A program made the position numbers and the translations under genes. A model generated the notes under the pieces. The model made no database searches, was not told the DNA's origin, and saw only the letters and a program-made list of their open reading frames with translations. Positions 15,021 through 22,694 of a stretch of DNA of 36,239 bases are shown in pieces. Origin of the DNA: Caulobacter sp. (GTDB lineage Bacteria; Pseudomonadota; Alphaproteobacteria; Caulobacterales; Caulobacteraceae); assembly GCA_026225565.1 (NCBI GenBank), contig JAMFTA010000142.1:1-36239 (forward strand). Reading direction: 5' to 3'. The first letter of the stretch is position 1. Every line of letters begins with the position of its first letter.

Positions 15021-16223
15021 ATGAGCGTGACCTTCGACGACATCCTTGCCGCCCGAGACCGGCTGGCGGGGCAGATCGAGCGCACGCCCTGCCGCTATTC
15101 GCGCACCCTCAGCCAGATCACCGGCGCCGAGGTGTGGGTGAAGTTCGAAAACCAGCAGTTCACCGCCGCCTTCAAGGAGCGGGGGGCGCTGAACAAGCTG
15201 CTGCTGCTCTCGGCCTCGGAGCGCAAGCGGGGCGTTATCGCCGCTTCGGCCGGCAACCACGCCCAGGCCTTGGCCTATCACGCCGCGCGGCTGGGCGTCC
15301 CTTCGGTGATCGTCATGCCCCGCGGCACGCCGATGGTGAAGATCGAGCACACGCGGGCCTTCGGCGCCGAGGTGGTGATCGAGGGCGAGACCTTCCACGA
15401 AGCCAACATCTACGCCCTGTCCCTGCGCGACGAGCGCGGCATGGTGTTCGTTCCACCCTTCAACGACGTCGACGTGATCGCCGGGCAAGGCACCGTGGCC
15501 CTGGAGATGTTGGAGGACGCCCCTGAGATCGACACCCTTGTGGTCCCCATCGGCGGCGGCGGACTGATCGCCGGCGTGGCCACCGTGGCCAAGACCCTGC
15601 GCCCGGATGTAAAGGTCTATGGGATGGAGGCGACCATGTACCCCTCCTTCACCGCCAAGATGCGCGGCATCAGCCCCGCCATCGGCGGCCAGAGCATCGC
15701 CGAAGGCATTGCGGTGAAAGAGGTGGGAGAAATCACCTACGCCGTCGCCCGTCCGCTGATCGAGGACGTGCTCCTGATTGAGGAGCCCTTTTTCGAGCGG
15801 GCCATCGCCCTCTACTGTAATGTAGAGAAGACCGTGGCCGAGGGCGCCGGCGCCGGCGCCCTGGCGGCGCTCCTGGCCCGGCCGGACGTCTTTCGAGGCC
15901 GCAAGTGCGGGCTGATCCTGACCGGCGGCAATATCGACACCCGCCTTCTGGCCAGCGTGCTCACCCGCGAATTGGTGCGGGAGAAGCGCATCGCCTCCAT
16001 CCGCATCATCGGCGACGACCGGCCAGGCCTCTTGGGCGACGTCTCCAACATCATCGGCGCGGCTGGCGGCAACATCATCGAGGTGGCCCACAACCGCCTG
16101 GCTTTGGACGTGCCGGCCAAGGGCGCGGAGTTCGACATCATGATCGAAACCCGCGACGCCCAGCACACCCAGCAGATCATCGACGAGCTGTGCGACCGGG
16201 GCTATCCGCCCCGCCCGCACTAG
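15021..16223 (+). CDS. Threonine ammonia-lyase with ACT domain
   Basis: A PLP enzyme of 400 aa that deaminates threonine (or serine) to 2-oxobutanoate, a precursor for isoleucine. The PLP lysine is Lys52 in FTAAFKERGALNKL. The usual Ser before Phe-Lys is Ala here. SAGNHAQALAYHA and the phosphate-binding IGGGGLIAG loop are conserved. Residues about 325-400 form one ACT domain (IRIIGDDRPGLLGDVSNIIG), as in the short catabolic-type TdcB/YkvE-like enzymes rather than in E. coli IlvA with its two C-terminal regulatory domains. The ACT domain suggests feedback by an amino acid. The 80-base upstream gap contains a small hairpin (AGGCG/CGCCT) but no clear attenuator. Confidence 0.9.
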   Translation: MSVTFDDILAARDRLAGQIERTPCRYSRTLSQITGAEVWVKFENQQFTAAFKERGALNKLLLLSASERKRGVIAASAGNHAQALAYHAARLGVPSVIVMPRGTPMVKIEHTRAFGAEVVIEGETFHEANIYALSLRDERGMVFVPPFNDVDVIAGQGTVALEMLEDAPEIDTLVVPIGGGGLIAGVATVAKTLRPDVKVYGMEATMYPSFTAKMRGISPAIGGQSIAEGIAVKEVGEITYAVARPLIEDVLLIEEPFFERAIALYCNVEKTVAEGAGAGALAALLARPDVFRGRKCGLILTGGNIDTRLLASVLTRELVREKRIASIRIIGDDRPGLLGDVSNIIGAAGGNIIEVAHNRLALDVPAKGAEFDIMIETRDAQHTQQIIDELCDRGYPPRPH

Positions 16224-16364
16224 CCGTTCTTGCGCCGAGGCGTCAGCAGCCTCAGGACGGTGATCGGAAACAAGACTGCGCGCATCGCGCCTCCTATCAT
16301 TCACCCGCTGGGAAGAGCGGGCGAACACGGATATTGGATGCCCATGCATCGACCGGAGACCTCC

Positions 16365-16862
16365 ATGCGCCGCCCCGCCCAGCTGCTCCCCATCCTCGCC
16401 GCCGCCCTCGCCCTGTCGGCCTGCCACGCCCACGGCCAGCCCCAGGCGCCGGCGCCTGGGGCGTCCGACGCCTTCATGGCCAAGACCGCCAAGGAGCCGG
16501 GGGTGATCGTCCTGCCCTCGGGCCTGGAATATAAGATCGTCAAGTCCGGCCCGGCCGGCGGCCTCTCGCCCAAGGCCGGCGACGAGGTGAAGGTCAATTA
16601 CGAGGGCAAGTTGCTCGACGGCACGGTGTTCGACAGCTCCTATAAGAACGGCGAACCCGTCGTGTTTCCGGTGGGCGGGCTGATCCCCGCCTGGAACGAA
16701 GCCCTGCCCTTGATGCGCCCTGGCGATGTCTGGACCCTCTATGTGCCGCCGGCCCTGGGCTATGGCCCCGAAGGCAAGGGCCCGATCCCGCCCGACAGTG
16801 TAATGATCTTCAAGATCGAGCTCTTGGGCGTGCTGCCGGCCAGCGCCAACGCGATGGGCTAG
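16365..16862 (+). CDS. FKBP-type peptidyl-prolyl isomerase lipoprotein
   Basis: A protein of 165 aa that speeds cis-trans isomerisation of X-Pro bonds in folding envelope proteins. Residues 1-20 are a lipoprotein signal peptide, MRRP, a hydrophobic core, then LSAC with lipidated Cys20. FKBP domain from about residue 45 to the end: GDEVKVNYEGKLLDGTVFDS, then VVFPVGGLIPAWNEAL, LPLMRPGDVWTLYVPPALGYG and MIFKIELLG. It lacks the dimerisation domain of FkpA/MIP. ATG 16365 has GGAGA upstream; two more ATGs further upstream would give a spoiled signal peptide. A 6-bp hairpin (CCCGCT/AGCGGG) lies in the leader. Nothing recognisable lies between here and the convergent gene at 16945. Confidence 0.9.
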   Translation: MRRPAQLLPILAAALALSACHAHGQPQAPAPGASDAFMAKTAKEPGVIVLPSGLEYKIVKSGPAGGLSPKAGDEVKVNYEGKLLDGTVFDSSYKNGEPVVFPVGGLIPAWNEALPLMRPGDVWTLYVPPALGYGPEGKGPIPPDSVMIFKIELLGVLPASANAMG

Positions 16863-16944
16863 GCTCAGCGCGAGGGGGGCAGAGGCAGCGAGTTCCGAGC
16901 TCAGGTGCGCAGCGTCCGAAAGGCATGAGCAGCGCGATCTCGGG

Positions 16945-17235
16945 TTACCAGACCGGCGACCACTCGACCTCCAGCGGATCGCCAGCCGCCACGCGCTGCA
17001 GATGGTTGGCGATCACCCACTTGAGGTGGCTGAGGGCCGTCTCGTCGGACGCCTCAACCACCAGGGCCAGGCTGGCGGGAAAGGCGGAGAGGTGACAAGG
17101 GCCGAGTGGCAGGTCAATGCGCCCTTCATCGCCATCCATGCTGGCCGCGCCTCGTCGCGCCAGACGCGTGCATAGGGCGGCGAGGTATTTCCCGGCATGG
17201 GGTGTGGCGATGCGGGCGGCGGCGGCCAGGGTCAT
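16945..17235 (-). CDS. DUF2218 protein (second of a tandem pair)
   Basis: A 96-aa soluble protein with the DUF2218 pattern: an N-terminal helix (ATPHAGKYLAALCTRLARR), small beta strands, then WVIANHLQRVAAGDPLEVEW, in which the H-L-x-R near the end followed by L-x-V-x-W is characteristic. The activity of the family is unknown; as I recall it, members often lie next to siderophore-interacting FAD/NAD(P)H ferric reductases. It overlaps the upstream DUF2218 gene by four bases and ends the PadR operon. The two proteins share the family frame but little else, indicating an old duplication or two subunits of a heterodimer. Confidence 0.8.
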   Translation of the reverse strand: MTLAAAARIATPHAGKYLAALCTRLARRGAASMDGDEGRIDLPLGPCHLSAFPASLALVVEASDETALSHLKWVIANHLQRVAAGDPLEVEWSPVW

Positions 17236-17615
17236 CGCAGGTCCGCGCCCTGCGCCGCCTGATCAAGGGTGGCCGCGAGGGTCCGCAATTGATCGGCGGG
17301 GGAGGCGGCCCGGGTTTCACGACCGCCTTTGGGCGATGTCCACCGCACCTCCGCCCCGCGCTTGGGGACGAAGCGTTGCAGGTGGTGGGTGAAAAAGGCC
17401 TGCGCGTCGGGAAGGGCGCGGGCCTCCTGCACCCGCAGCGTGAGGCGAAGACCATCGGGCAAGGCCTCCAGCACGCAGGAGCCGTCGGGGAAGATCACTT
17501 CCGCCCGGGGGCCGCAAAGGGTCACTTCAAACTGATGAATGTCGCGCAGGTGGTCGCAAAGTGGGCCGAGCCGCCCCTGGGCGTCGTCGGCCTGAACCAG
17601 GGTTTCGATGTGCAT
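17232..17615 (-). CDS. DUF2218 protein (first of a tandem pair)
   Basis: A 127-aa soluble protein: LGPLCDHLRDIHQFEVTLCG, then GSCVLEALPDGLRLTLRVQE, then FFTHHLQRFVPKRGAEVRWT. This is the DUF2218 core, followed by about 30 residues of Ala-rich tail (ADQLRTLAATLDQAAQ) that its neighbour lacks. Start ATG 17615 lies two bases after the PadR stop, and its own stop overlaps the next DUF2218 gene, so PadR and both DUF2218 genes form one transcript. With a putative metal-sensing PadR in front, a role in iron or nickel handling is inferred, not shown. Confidence 0.78.
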   Translation of the reverse strand: MHIETLVQADDAQGRLGPLCDHLRDIHQFEVTLCGPRAEVIFPDGSCVLEALPDGLRLTLRVQEARALPDAQAFFTHHLQRFVPKRGAEVRWTSPKGGRETRAASPADQLRTLAATLDQAAQGADLR

Positions 17616-17617
17616 GA

Positions 17618-18196
17618 TCAGCGTTTCCTTTCGACCGCCAGGGCCGCTTGATCGAGGGCTGCGGCGATGGCGCTGATTTCCTCTTCGGAGAGGGCGCCCT
17701 CGGCCAGCCGGTATTTCAGGGCGGTGCGCAGGTTCTCCATGGCCCGCATGATCTGTGGGGAGAAGCGACCGCCGCGAGAGCCGGCTTCGTCCATGCGGGT
17801 GAAGATGGCATCGACGATCTTCTGGTTCTCACCGAGGAAGGCGCGGCCGGCGTCGGTGATGGTGTAGAGTTTCTTGCCGCCGTCCTGGGCCTCAACGCTC
17901 GCATAGCCCAGTTCTTCCAGGAGGGTGAGGGTGGGATAGACCACGCCGGGGCTGGGGGAAGAGCCGCCGCCGAGTTTCTCCTCAATGGCCTTGATCAGCT
18001 CATAGCCGTGACCGGGCTTCTCGGCGATCAGGGCCAGGATGACGAAGCGCAGGTCGCCGCTGTCGAAAATCCGCTCGGGACGTCCGCCCCGGCCGCCGCG
18101 TTCATGGCGCTCGCCGCGACCGAAGGGGCCGTGGCCGGCGAAGGGATGACGACCGAAACGGGCGTGTTCCCAGTGGTGATGATGATGTTTGAACAA
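17618..18196 (-). CDS. PadR regulator with His-rich N-terminus (YqjI/NfeR-like)
   Basis: A 192-aa transcription factor. The first 31 residues hold nine His, starting MFKHHHHHWEHARFGRHPF, followed by a Gly/Arg linker; this segment looks metal-binding. Residues about 45-120 are the PadR winged helix: LRFVILALIAEKPGHGYEL, SPGVVYPTLTLLEELGY and GGKKLYTITDAG. The C-terminal helix (ALDQAALAV) supports dimerisation. Domain order and motifs match E. coli YqjI (NfeR), a nickel- and iron-responsive repressor of the ferric reductase gene yqjH, though this protein lacks the N-terminal cysteines of YqjI. Three GATATATC palindromes lie just upstream. It leads a three-gene operon with two DUF2218 genes. Confidence 0.88.
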   Translation of the reverse strand: MFKHHHHHWEHARFGRHPFAGHGPFGRGERHERGGRGGRPERIFDSGDLRFVILALIAEKPGHGYELIKAIEEKLGGGSSPSPGVVYPTLTLLEELGYASVEAQDGGKKLYTITDAGRAFLGENQKIVDAIFTRMDEAGSRGGRFSPQIMRAMENLRTALKYRLAEGALSEEEISAIAAALDQAALAVERKR

Positions 18197-18212
18197 TTTT
18201 ACGATCCTTCTT

Positions 18213-18275
18213 TGATATATCGTAATTTAAGATATATCGCAGAATGATCGCGGCGCAAGCGATTTTTAGATATAT
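18213..18275. promoter_or_regulatory. Three GATATATC palindromes, candidate PadR operator
   Basis: The 8-bp palindrome GATATATC occurs at 18213-18220, 18230-18237 and 18268-18275. The first two are 17 bases apart start to start, and the third sits in the 10-bp palindrome AGATATATCT. The first copy is 17 bases upstream of the padR start, so a bound dimer would block its promoter. This cluster is AT-rich against its surroundings and fills the gap between padR and the end of oxyR. Use as the autoregulatory operator is inferred. Confidence 0.6.
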
Positions 18276-18288
18276 CTTAGAATAGATC

Positions 18289-19188
18289 TTATGCGACCCG
18301 CTTCAGGGTCTCCGCCAGGAGCCGCGCGTCGCTCTCGCGGCTGGAGCCGGCGCGCCAGGCGACCACGATCTCGCGGCTCGGCGCCTGAGATTGCAGAGGA
18401 CGGATGCCCACGGGCGCCGCGTCGGTCAGCCCCGCCTCCACCGCCATGGCCGGCAGGAGGGAGACGCCGAGGCCCGAGCCGACCATCTGCACCAGAGTGG
18501 CCAGGGAGGTGGCGGCGAACCCGCCTTCCATGCCGCTGTGGCGGGGGCTGTCGATCTGGCAGGCGGCCAAGGCGTGCTCGCGCAGGCAGTGGCCGTCTTC
18601 CAAAAGGATCAGGTTCTCGCCCTCCAAGGCTTCGGCGGTAATCGTAGAGGCGCCCAAAAGCGGGTGATTGGCGGGGACGACGGCCAGGAGTTCGTCGTCG
18701 CCGATGTGCAGGGTGTCGATGCCGAAGGTGTCGTAAGGAAGGGCGATCAGGGCGGCATCCAGGGCGCCCGCCTTCAGCCCCGCCACCAGTTTGGCCGTCT
18801 GATCCTCCCGCAGGAACAGGCGCAGCTCGGGAAATTCCGTCCGCAGCAGAGGCAGGGCCTTGGGCAGCATGAAGGGGGCGATGGTGGGGATCACGCCCAG
18901 GCGAAAGCGACCTGAGAGGGGACGGCCGGCGGAGCGGGCGGCCTGCACCAGGTCCTCGGCGCGGGCGAGCACGTCCTCAGCCCGCCGCACCGCCTCCTCG
19001 CCGACCTTGGTGAGGATGACGCCGGAGCGGGCCCGGTCCACCACCTGAGCCCCGAGGATCTTTTCCAGCTCCTGCACCCCGGCCGACAATGTGGGCTGGG
19101 TGACGTGGGCGGCCTCGGCGGCGCGGCTGAACGAGCCATGCTCCACCAGGAGCTTCAGGTATTGCAGCTGGCGAAGGGTCGGCAACAT
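18289..19188 (-). CDS. oxyR: Hydrogen peroxide-sensing regulator OxyR
   Basis: A LysR-type activator of peroxide defence genes, 299 aa from ATG 19188. HTH region: LRQLQYLKLLVEHGSFSRAA, then HVTQPTLSAGVQELEKILG. Both redox cysteines are visible as Cys201 and Cys210 in GHCLREHALAAC, with the same nine-residue spacing as Cys199/Cys208 of E. coli OxyR; these distinguish OxyR from other LysR proteins. An ATG at 19218 is in frame, but a perfect ATAG-N7-CTAT OxyR motif touches it, leaving no room for a ribosome site, so 19188 (MLPTLRQLQYL) is preferred. It is divergent from ahpD. Confidence 0.93.
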   Translation of the reverse strand: MLPTLRQLQYLKLLVEHGSFSRAAEAAHVTQPTLSAGVQELEKILGAQVVDRARSGVILTKVGEEAVRRAEDVLARAEDLVQAARSAGRPLSGRFRLGVIPTIAPFMLPKALPLLRTEFPELRLFLREDQTAKLVAGLKAGALDAALIALPYDTFGIDTLHIGDDELLAVVPANHPLLGASTITAEALEGENLILLEDGHCLREHALAACQIDSPRHSGMEGGFAATSLATLVQMVGSGLGVSLLPAMAVEAGLTDAAPVGIRPLQSQAPSREIVVAWRAGSSRESDARLLAETLKRVA

Positions 19189-19218
19189 TGGGGGGCAGGC
19201 TCCGGGCGAGTCGCTCAT

Positions 19219-19233
19219 ATAGATATAATCTAT
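19219..19233. promoter_or_regulatory. OxyR binding half-site ATAG-N7-CTAT
   Basis: ATAG (19219-19222), seven bases (ATATAAT) and CTAT (19230-19233) match exactly one of the two dyads of the OxyR recognition sequence. The second dyad expected at a ten-base-pair offset is degenerate. The site lies between divergent oxyR and ahpD, about 115 bases before the ahpD start, so it could serve both autoregulation and ahpD induction. Confidence 0.6.
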
Positions 19234-19347
19234 TGGCCTCGCCAGCGGCCGGTTCGACCTTCGGCCCCACAAGCCGCCGCCGTGGTTTCGATCTTCGACA
19301 GTCTGGGCTAGGTTCGGGACAACCCTATTCAGTTCGGAGTTTCTTCC

Positions 19348-19875
19348 ATGCCCATCGACGCCCTGCGCGATCAGCTCCCCGCCTACGCCAAGGATCTCGC
19401 CATGAACCTGACGTCGCTGGCGGGCGAGTCGATCCTGACCGACGATCAGAAGTGGGGCTGTTTCATCGCCTCCGCCTATGCGGTCGGCCAGCCGGACGTG
19501 ATCAAGGCCATCAACGACGCGGCCGCCGACCTATCGGACGAGATCAAGACCGGCGCCAAGGCGGCCGCGGCCATCATGGGCATGAACAATGTCTACTATC
19601 GCGCCCTGCACCTGATGAAGAACCAGGAATACAGCACGCTGCCGGCGCGACTACGGATGACCGTCATCGGCAATCCGGGGGTCGACAAGATCGATTTCGA
19701 GCTCTGGTGTACGGCGGTCTCGGCGGTGAACGGCTGCGGCGTCTGCCTGGACGCCCATGAAGAGGAGTTGCGCAAACACCACGTGCCGGCCGTGAACATC
19801 CAGGCGACACTGCGCATCGGCGCGGTGGTCCATGCGGTCAGCCGGGTGATGGCGGCGGAGAAGGCGGCGGCCTAG
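19348..19875 (+). CDS. ahpD: Alkyl hydroperoxidase AhpD
   Basis: A 175-aa, all-helical peroxidase/disulfide reductase that reduces alkyl hydroperoxides or recycles AhpC. Active-site Cys130 and Cys133 (NGCGVCLDAHEEE), Glu118 and His137 fall at the same positions as in the Mycobacterium tuberculosis enzyme. His132, part of that enzyme's proton relay, is Val here. The full length agrees with AhpD and not with the shorter carboxymuconolactone decarboxylase relatives. GGAG lies eight bases before the ATG. The usual partner ahpC is not in the window, and oxyR is divergent with an OxyR motif between them. Confidence 0.93.
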   Translation: MPIDALRDQLPAYAKDLAMNLTSLAGESILTDDQKWGCFIASAYAVGQPDVIKAINDAAADLSDEIKTGAKAAAAIMGMNNVYYRALHLMKNQEYSTLPARLRMTVIGNPGVDKIDFELWCTAVSAVNGCGVCLDAHEEELRKHHVPAVNIQATLRIGAVVHAVSRVMAAEKAAA

Positions 19876-19899
19876 GCGTTGGGCCTGCGGGGGCGCCCT

Positions 19900-20250
19900 T
19901 TAGGGAACCTTGGGCGCGCCTGCAACCATCTCTACGAGCCCCATGGGATTGCCCGCGGGATCGGTGAACAGGGCCAGCACCGCCACGCCTGTCACCTCGA
20001 AGCGGGGCTGAACGATGTGGCCGCCGTGGGCCAAGATGTCAGCGAGGGTGGCGGAGATATCCTGGACACCCAGGTAGATCACCTTGCCCGCAGGGTCCTG
20101 CCGCAGGGCGCCCGAGAGAACCGAGCCGGTGACCGGAACGGTGACGACGCCGCCCGGACCGCTCGCCCAGCCGAACACCTCGCGGTAAAAGGCGGCCTGG
20201 GTCGCCGCGTCAGGCCCGGCGATGTCGAAGAACACAATAGGTGCGGGCAT
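19900..20250 (-). CDS. VOC-fold (glyoxalase/bleomycin-resistance-like) protein
   Basis: A 116-aa single-repeat VOC protein: MPAPIVFFDIAGPDAATQAA, FYREVFGW, then VIYLGVQDISATLADILAHG and LFTDPAGNPMGLVEM at the end. The closing D-P-x-G-N-x-x-G-L-V-E is the family's metal-side strand with the terminal Glu ligand. Substrate cannot be told; members include glyoxalases, dioxygenases and resistance proteins. ATG 20250 has a near-perfect AGGAG five bases upstream on the minus strand, which overrides the longer open frame to 20301. It is convergent with ahpD. Positions 20251-20387 hold its promoter region and no gene I can see. Confidence 0.85.
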   Translation of the reverse strand: MPAPIVFFDIAGPDAATQAAFYREVFGWASGPGGVVTVPVTGSVLSGALRQDPAGKVIYLGVQDISATLADILAHGGHIVQPRFEVTGVAVLALFTDPAGNPMGLVEMVAGAPKVP

Positions 20251-20387
20251 GGCGACTCCTACGATTATGGCGGCAGGGAGCGAGCGCGATCGGCGCGGCA
20301 ATATACGATCCTGCAGTGAGGTGGGCTAGACGAGAGCCTCTGTCACGCGATCAACGTGGGTCGCAAGCACGCCTCGCCCTGTAGAAC

Positions 20388-21239
20388 TCAGACCCTCTCA
20401 AAACTCAGCGGTGCGCCCCAGAAGGCCTGCACCAAGCCGTTCTGCTCGGTCGCCTCGCCGGTGGTGAGGAACCTCCGCAACCCGGAGGTCCCCGCCGCAT
20501 ATTCCGGGTGGGCGGCGAGATAGCGGCCCAGCGATGCGGCCGTGGCGGTCGGCTGGTGGATCAGCGGCAGGCCCGGCGGCAGGGCTTCCCTGAACAGGTC
20601 CGCGACGATCTCATAGTGGGTGCAGCCTAAGATGGCCCGGTCGGGCGTGCGGCCGATGCGGGCGGTGAGGGCCCGCACGTGCCCCTCGACCACCGCCTGC
20701 AGCTCATTGCGCGAGGCGTCGCCCTCGATCATCGGCACCAGTTCCGGGCAAGGCTCGGAAAAGACGGCTATGTCTTCGCGCCGCTTGTCGATCTCGATCT
20801 CATAGACGCGGGAGCGGGCGGTCGAGGCGGTGGAAAACACGCCGATCAGATCCACGGCCGCAACCTTCTCGCTCCGGCGCTCGGGCTCATAGGTCCACGC
20901 CTGGCCGGTGGCCGCCTCGATGGTCGGCACGATGATGCCCAGCACATTGACCGGCCGGCCCAGAGCCTTACGATAGCCCGGCAGCCAGGTCTGCTGCAGG
21001 CGGCGCAGCGCAATGGCCGAGGCGGTGTTGCAGGCCAGGACCACCAGATCCACCCCCTCGGCGAATAAGCGCTCGCAGGCGGCGCGGGTGAGGTCGACGA
21101 TCTCCTCGCCGGGACGCCCGCCATAGGGGCTGTGGGCGTGGTCGCCCAGATAGATGAAGTCGGCCGTCGGCATGGCCTCCACCAGGGCGCGATGCACGCT
21201 GAGGCCGCCCACGCCGCTGTCGAATACGCCGATGCTCAT
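20388..21239 (-). CDS. murI: Glutamate racemase MurI
   Basis: Converts L- to D-glutamate for peptidoglycan. The protein is 283 aa. The active-site pieces are IGVFDSGVGGLSV (Asp7, Ser8), Cys70 in LACNTASA, and Cys206-Thr-His in ILGCTHYE. YLGDHAHSPYGGRP is the conserved loop usually read as D-x-A-x-x-P-Y-G. An ACT-like insertion is absent. No strong ribosome site is seen upstream of ATG 21239. It lies 55 bases from the next minus-strand gene and could share its transcript. Confidence 0.94.
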   Translation of the reverse strand: MSIGVFDSGVGGLSVHRALVEAMPTADFIYLGDHAHSPYGGRPGEEIVDLTRAACERLFAEGVDLVVLACNTASAIALRRLQQTWLPGYRKALGRPVNVLGIIVPTIEAATGQAWTYEPERRSEKVAAVDLIGVFSTASTARSRVYEIEIDKRREDIAVFSEPCPELVPMIEGDASRNELQAVVEGHVRALTARIGRTPDRAILGCTHYEIVADLFREALPPGLPLIHQPTATAASLGRYLAAHPEYAAGTSGLRRFLTTGEATEQNGLVQAFWGAPLSFERV

Positions 21240-21294
21240 GGGCGGGTTTTGGCTGAGGGGCGGGAAGGGCGCAAGGGTGCCCGGCCTTCAACCG

Positions 21295-22287
21295 TCAAAC
21301 CGTCAGCACCACCTTGCCCACGTGGGCGCCCGCTTCAAGATAGGCGTGGGCGGCGGCGGCCTCGCTCAGGGGGAAGGTCTTGTCGACGACCGGTCTGATC
21401 AGGCCCGCTTCGATCCACGGCCAGACCCGGGCCTCCACCGCCGCCGCCAGCCGGGCCTTCTCATCGGCGGCGCGGGGCCGCAGGGTCGAGCCGGTGAGGA
21501 TCAGCCGCCCGACCATGATCCGGTGCAGGTTGACGCTGGCTATAGCGCCCCCTTGCACGGCGATGGTCACCAGCCGGCCGTTCGGGCGCAAACTGTCGAG
21601 GTTCCTCTGGGTGAAGTCGCCGCCCACCATGTCGAGGATCACGTCGGCGCCGCCCTCGGCCTTAATCCGCTCCACGAAATCCTCGGCGGTGGAATCGATG
21701 GCCACGTCGGCGCCCAGCTTCAGGGCCTCAGCCGCCTTGTCTGCCCCCCGCCCGGTGGCGATGACCTTGGCGCCGGCAGCTTTCGCCATCTGGATGGCCA
21801 TCACCCCGATGCCGGAGGTGGCGCCATGCACCGCAAAGGTCTCGCCGGCTTGCAGGGCCCCGCCCTCGAACACATTGGTGAAGACGGTGAAGGCGGTCTC
21901 GGGCAGGGTCGCCGCCTCGATCGGGCTGAGGCCCTTGGGGATCGGCAGGGCGTGGCGGGCGTCCACCGCGCAAAATTCCGCATAGCCCCCGCCGCCGAGA
22001 AGCGCGCAGACTTGGTCCCCCACCCGCCAACGCGTGACCGCCGCGCCAACGGCGACGACCTCGCCGGCTGCATCCAGCCCCAGGGTGTCGGGCGCACCCG
22101 GCGGCGGCGGGTAGAAGCCCATCCGCTGCAAAAGATCCGGGCGGTTGATCCCCGCCGCCTTCACACCGATGAGGATTTCGCCCGCCTTAGGGACGGGTGT
22201 GGGAATCCGCCCTGGCTTCAGCGCCTCGGCGGGGCCCTTGCCGTTCTCGACGACGGCGACGGTCATGGCCGTAGGGATCGAACCCAT
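21295..22287 (-). CDS. NAD(P)H:quinone oxidoreductase, zinc-free MDR family
   Basis: A 330-aa medium-chain reductase of the PIG3/zeta-crystallin type, which reduces quinones or enones with NADPH. GroES-like N-terminal domain with GVKAAGINRPDLLQRMGFYP and PDTLGLDAAGEV; Rossmann domain with AVHGATSGIGVMAIQMAKA, ADVAIDSTAEDFVE and DVILDMVGGDF. The zinc-binding Cys/His of alcohol dehydrogenases are absent. The N-terminal ATG at 22287 has GGGAGAG seven bases upstream and is preferred over ATG 22266. It is divergent from the DUF1192 gene across 85 bases. Confidence 0.9.
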   Translation of the reverse strand: MGSIPTAMTVAVVENGKGPAEALKPGRIPTPVPKAGEILIGVKAAGINRPDLLQRMGFYPPPPGAPDTLGLDAAGEVVAVGAAVTRWRVGDQVCALLGGGGYAEFCAVDARHALPIPKGLSPIEAATLPETAFTVFTNVFEGGALQAGETFAVHGATSGIGVMAIQMAKAAGAKVIATGRGADKAAEALKLGADVAIDSTAEDFVERIKAEGGADVILDMVGGDFTQRNLDSLRPNGRLVTIAVQGGAIASVNLHRIMVGRLILTGSTLRPRAADEKARLAAAVEARVWPWIEAGLIRPVVDKTFPLSEAAAAHAYLEAGAHVGKVVLTV

Positions 22288-22372
22288 GCCGCGTCTCTCC
22301 CCTTATGCGATGAGTTCTGATACCCTCGGGTCTGTAACATGGCCAACCTGTTTTCAAACCGGAGGGCGTACC

Positions 22373-22582
22373 ATGATGGACGAACCCACGGCTCCCCGCG
22401 CCTTTCGCGGCTGGGCCTTGACCGAAGCGACCACCGAGGACCTGGAGCTGCACTCGGTGGCCGACCTGCGCGAACGGATCGAACTTCTCGAGGCCGAAAT
22501 CAGACGCACCCGCGACGCCCTGGACAAAAAGCGCAATGGACGGGCGGCGGCCGATGCCTTCTTCTCCTTAGGCGGGAATTGA
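22373..22582 (+). CDS. DUF1192 small protein
   Basis: A 69-aa soluble protein: MMDEPTAPRAFRGWALTEAT, then LHSVADLRERIELLEAEIRR and a Lys/Arg tail ending FFSLGGN. The L-x-x-L-S/V-x-x-E-L-x-x-R-I heptad pattern forms a short coiled coil and matches DUF1192, found widely in alphaproteobacteria and of unknown function. Two adjacent ATGs (22373 and 22376) follow GGAGGG seven to ten bases upstream. It lies directly upstream of rcdA; the sigma-54 promoter begins 23 bases after its stop, so the two need not share a transcript. Confidence 0.85.
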   Translation: MMDEPTAPRAFRGWALTEATTEDLELHSVADLRERIELLEAEIRRTRDALDKKRNGRAAADAFFSLGGN

Positions 22583-22605
22583 CGCCGATCTGGCACGCCA
22601 CGCCC

Positions 22606-22621
22606 TGGCACGAGGGTTGCA
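22606..22621 (+). promoter_or_regulatory. Sigma-54 (-24/-12) promoter upstream of rcdA
   Basis: TGGCAC (22606-22611), five bases (GAGGG) and TTGCA (22617-22621) match the RpoN consensus TGGCAC-N5-TTGCA exactly, with GG and GC ten bases apart as required. Transcription would start near 22632, some 63 bases before the rcdA ATG. A second TGGCAC lies 16 bases upstream at 22591. Sigma-54 promoters need an enhancer-binding activator, so rcdA expression would be conditional. An activator site cannot be identified by eye. Confidence 0.7.
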
Positions 22622-22694
22622 GACCGTCCCGTGAGGCGGCCGCTCGTTGGTCGCGGCCCTGGTCGGGCCGGCATTTGTTTGGGACAGTAGTAGT

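Noticed and set aside
16301-16321. Hairpin CCCGCT/AGCGGG in the FKBP leader as a terminator of the lyase gene
   Set aside because: Six pairs only, no T-run, 80 bases from the stop codon.
15000-16433. 477-aa frame opposite the threonine ammonia-lyase
   Set aside because: Antisense shadow with His/Asp/Gly bias and no recognisable motif.
19360-19875. Carboxymuconolactone decarboxylase instead of AhpD
   Set aside because: Length, Glu118 and the Cys130/Cys133/His137 set fit AhpD better.
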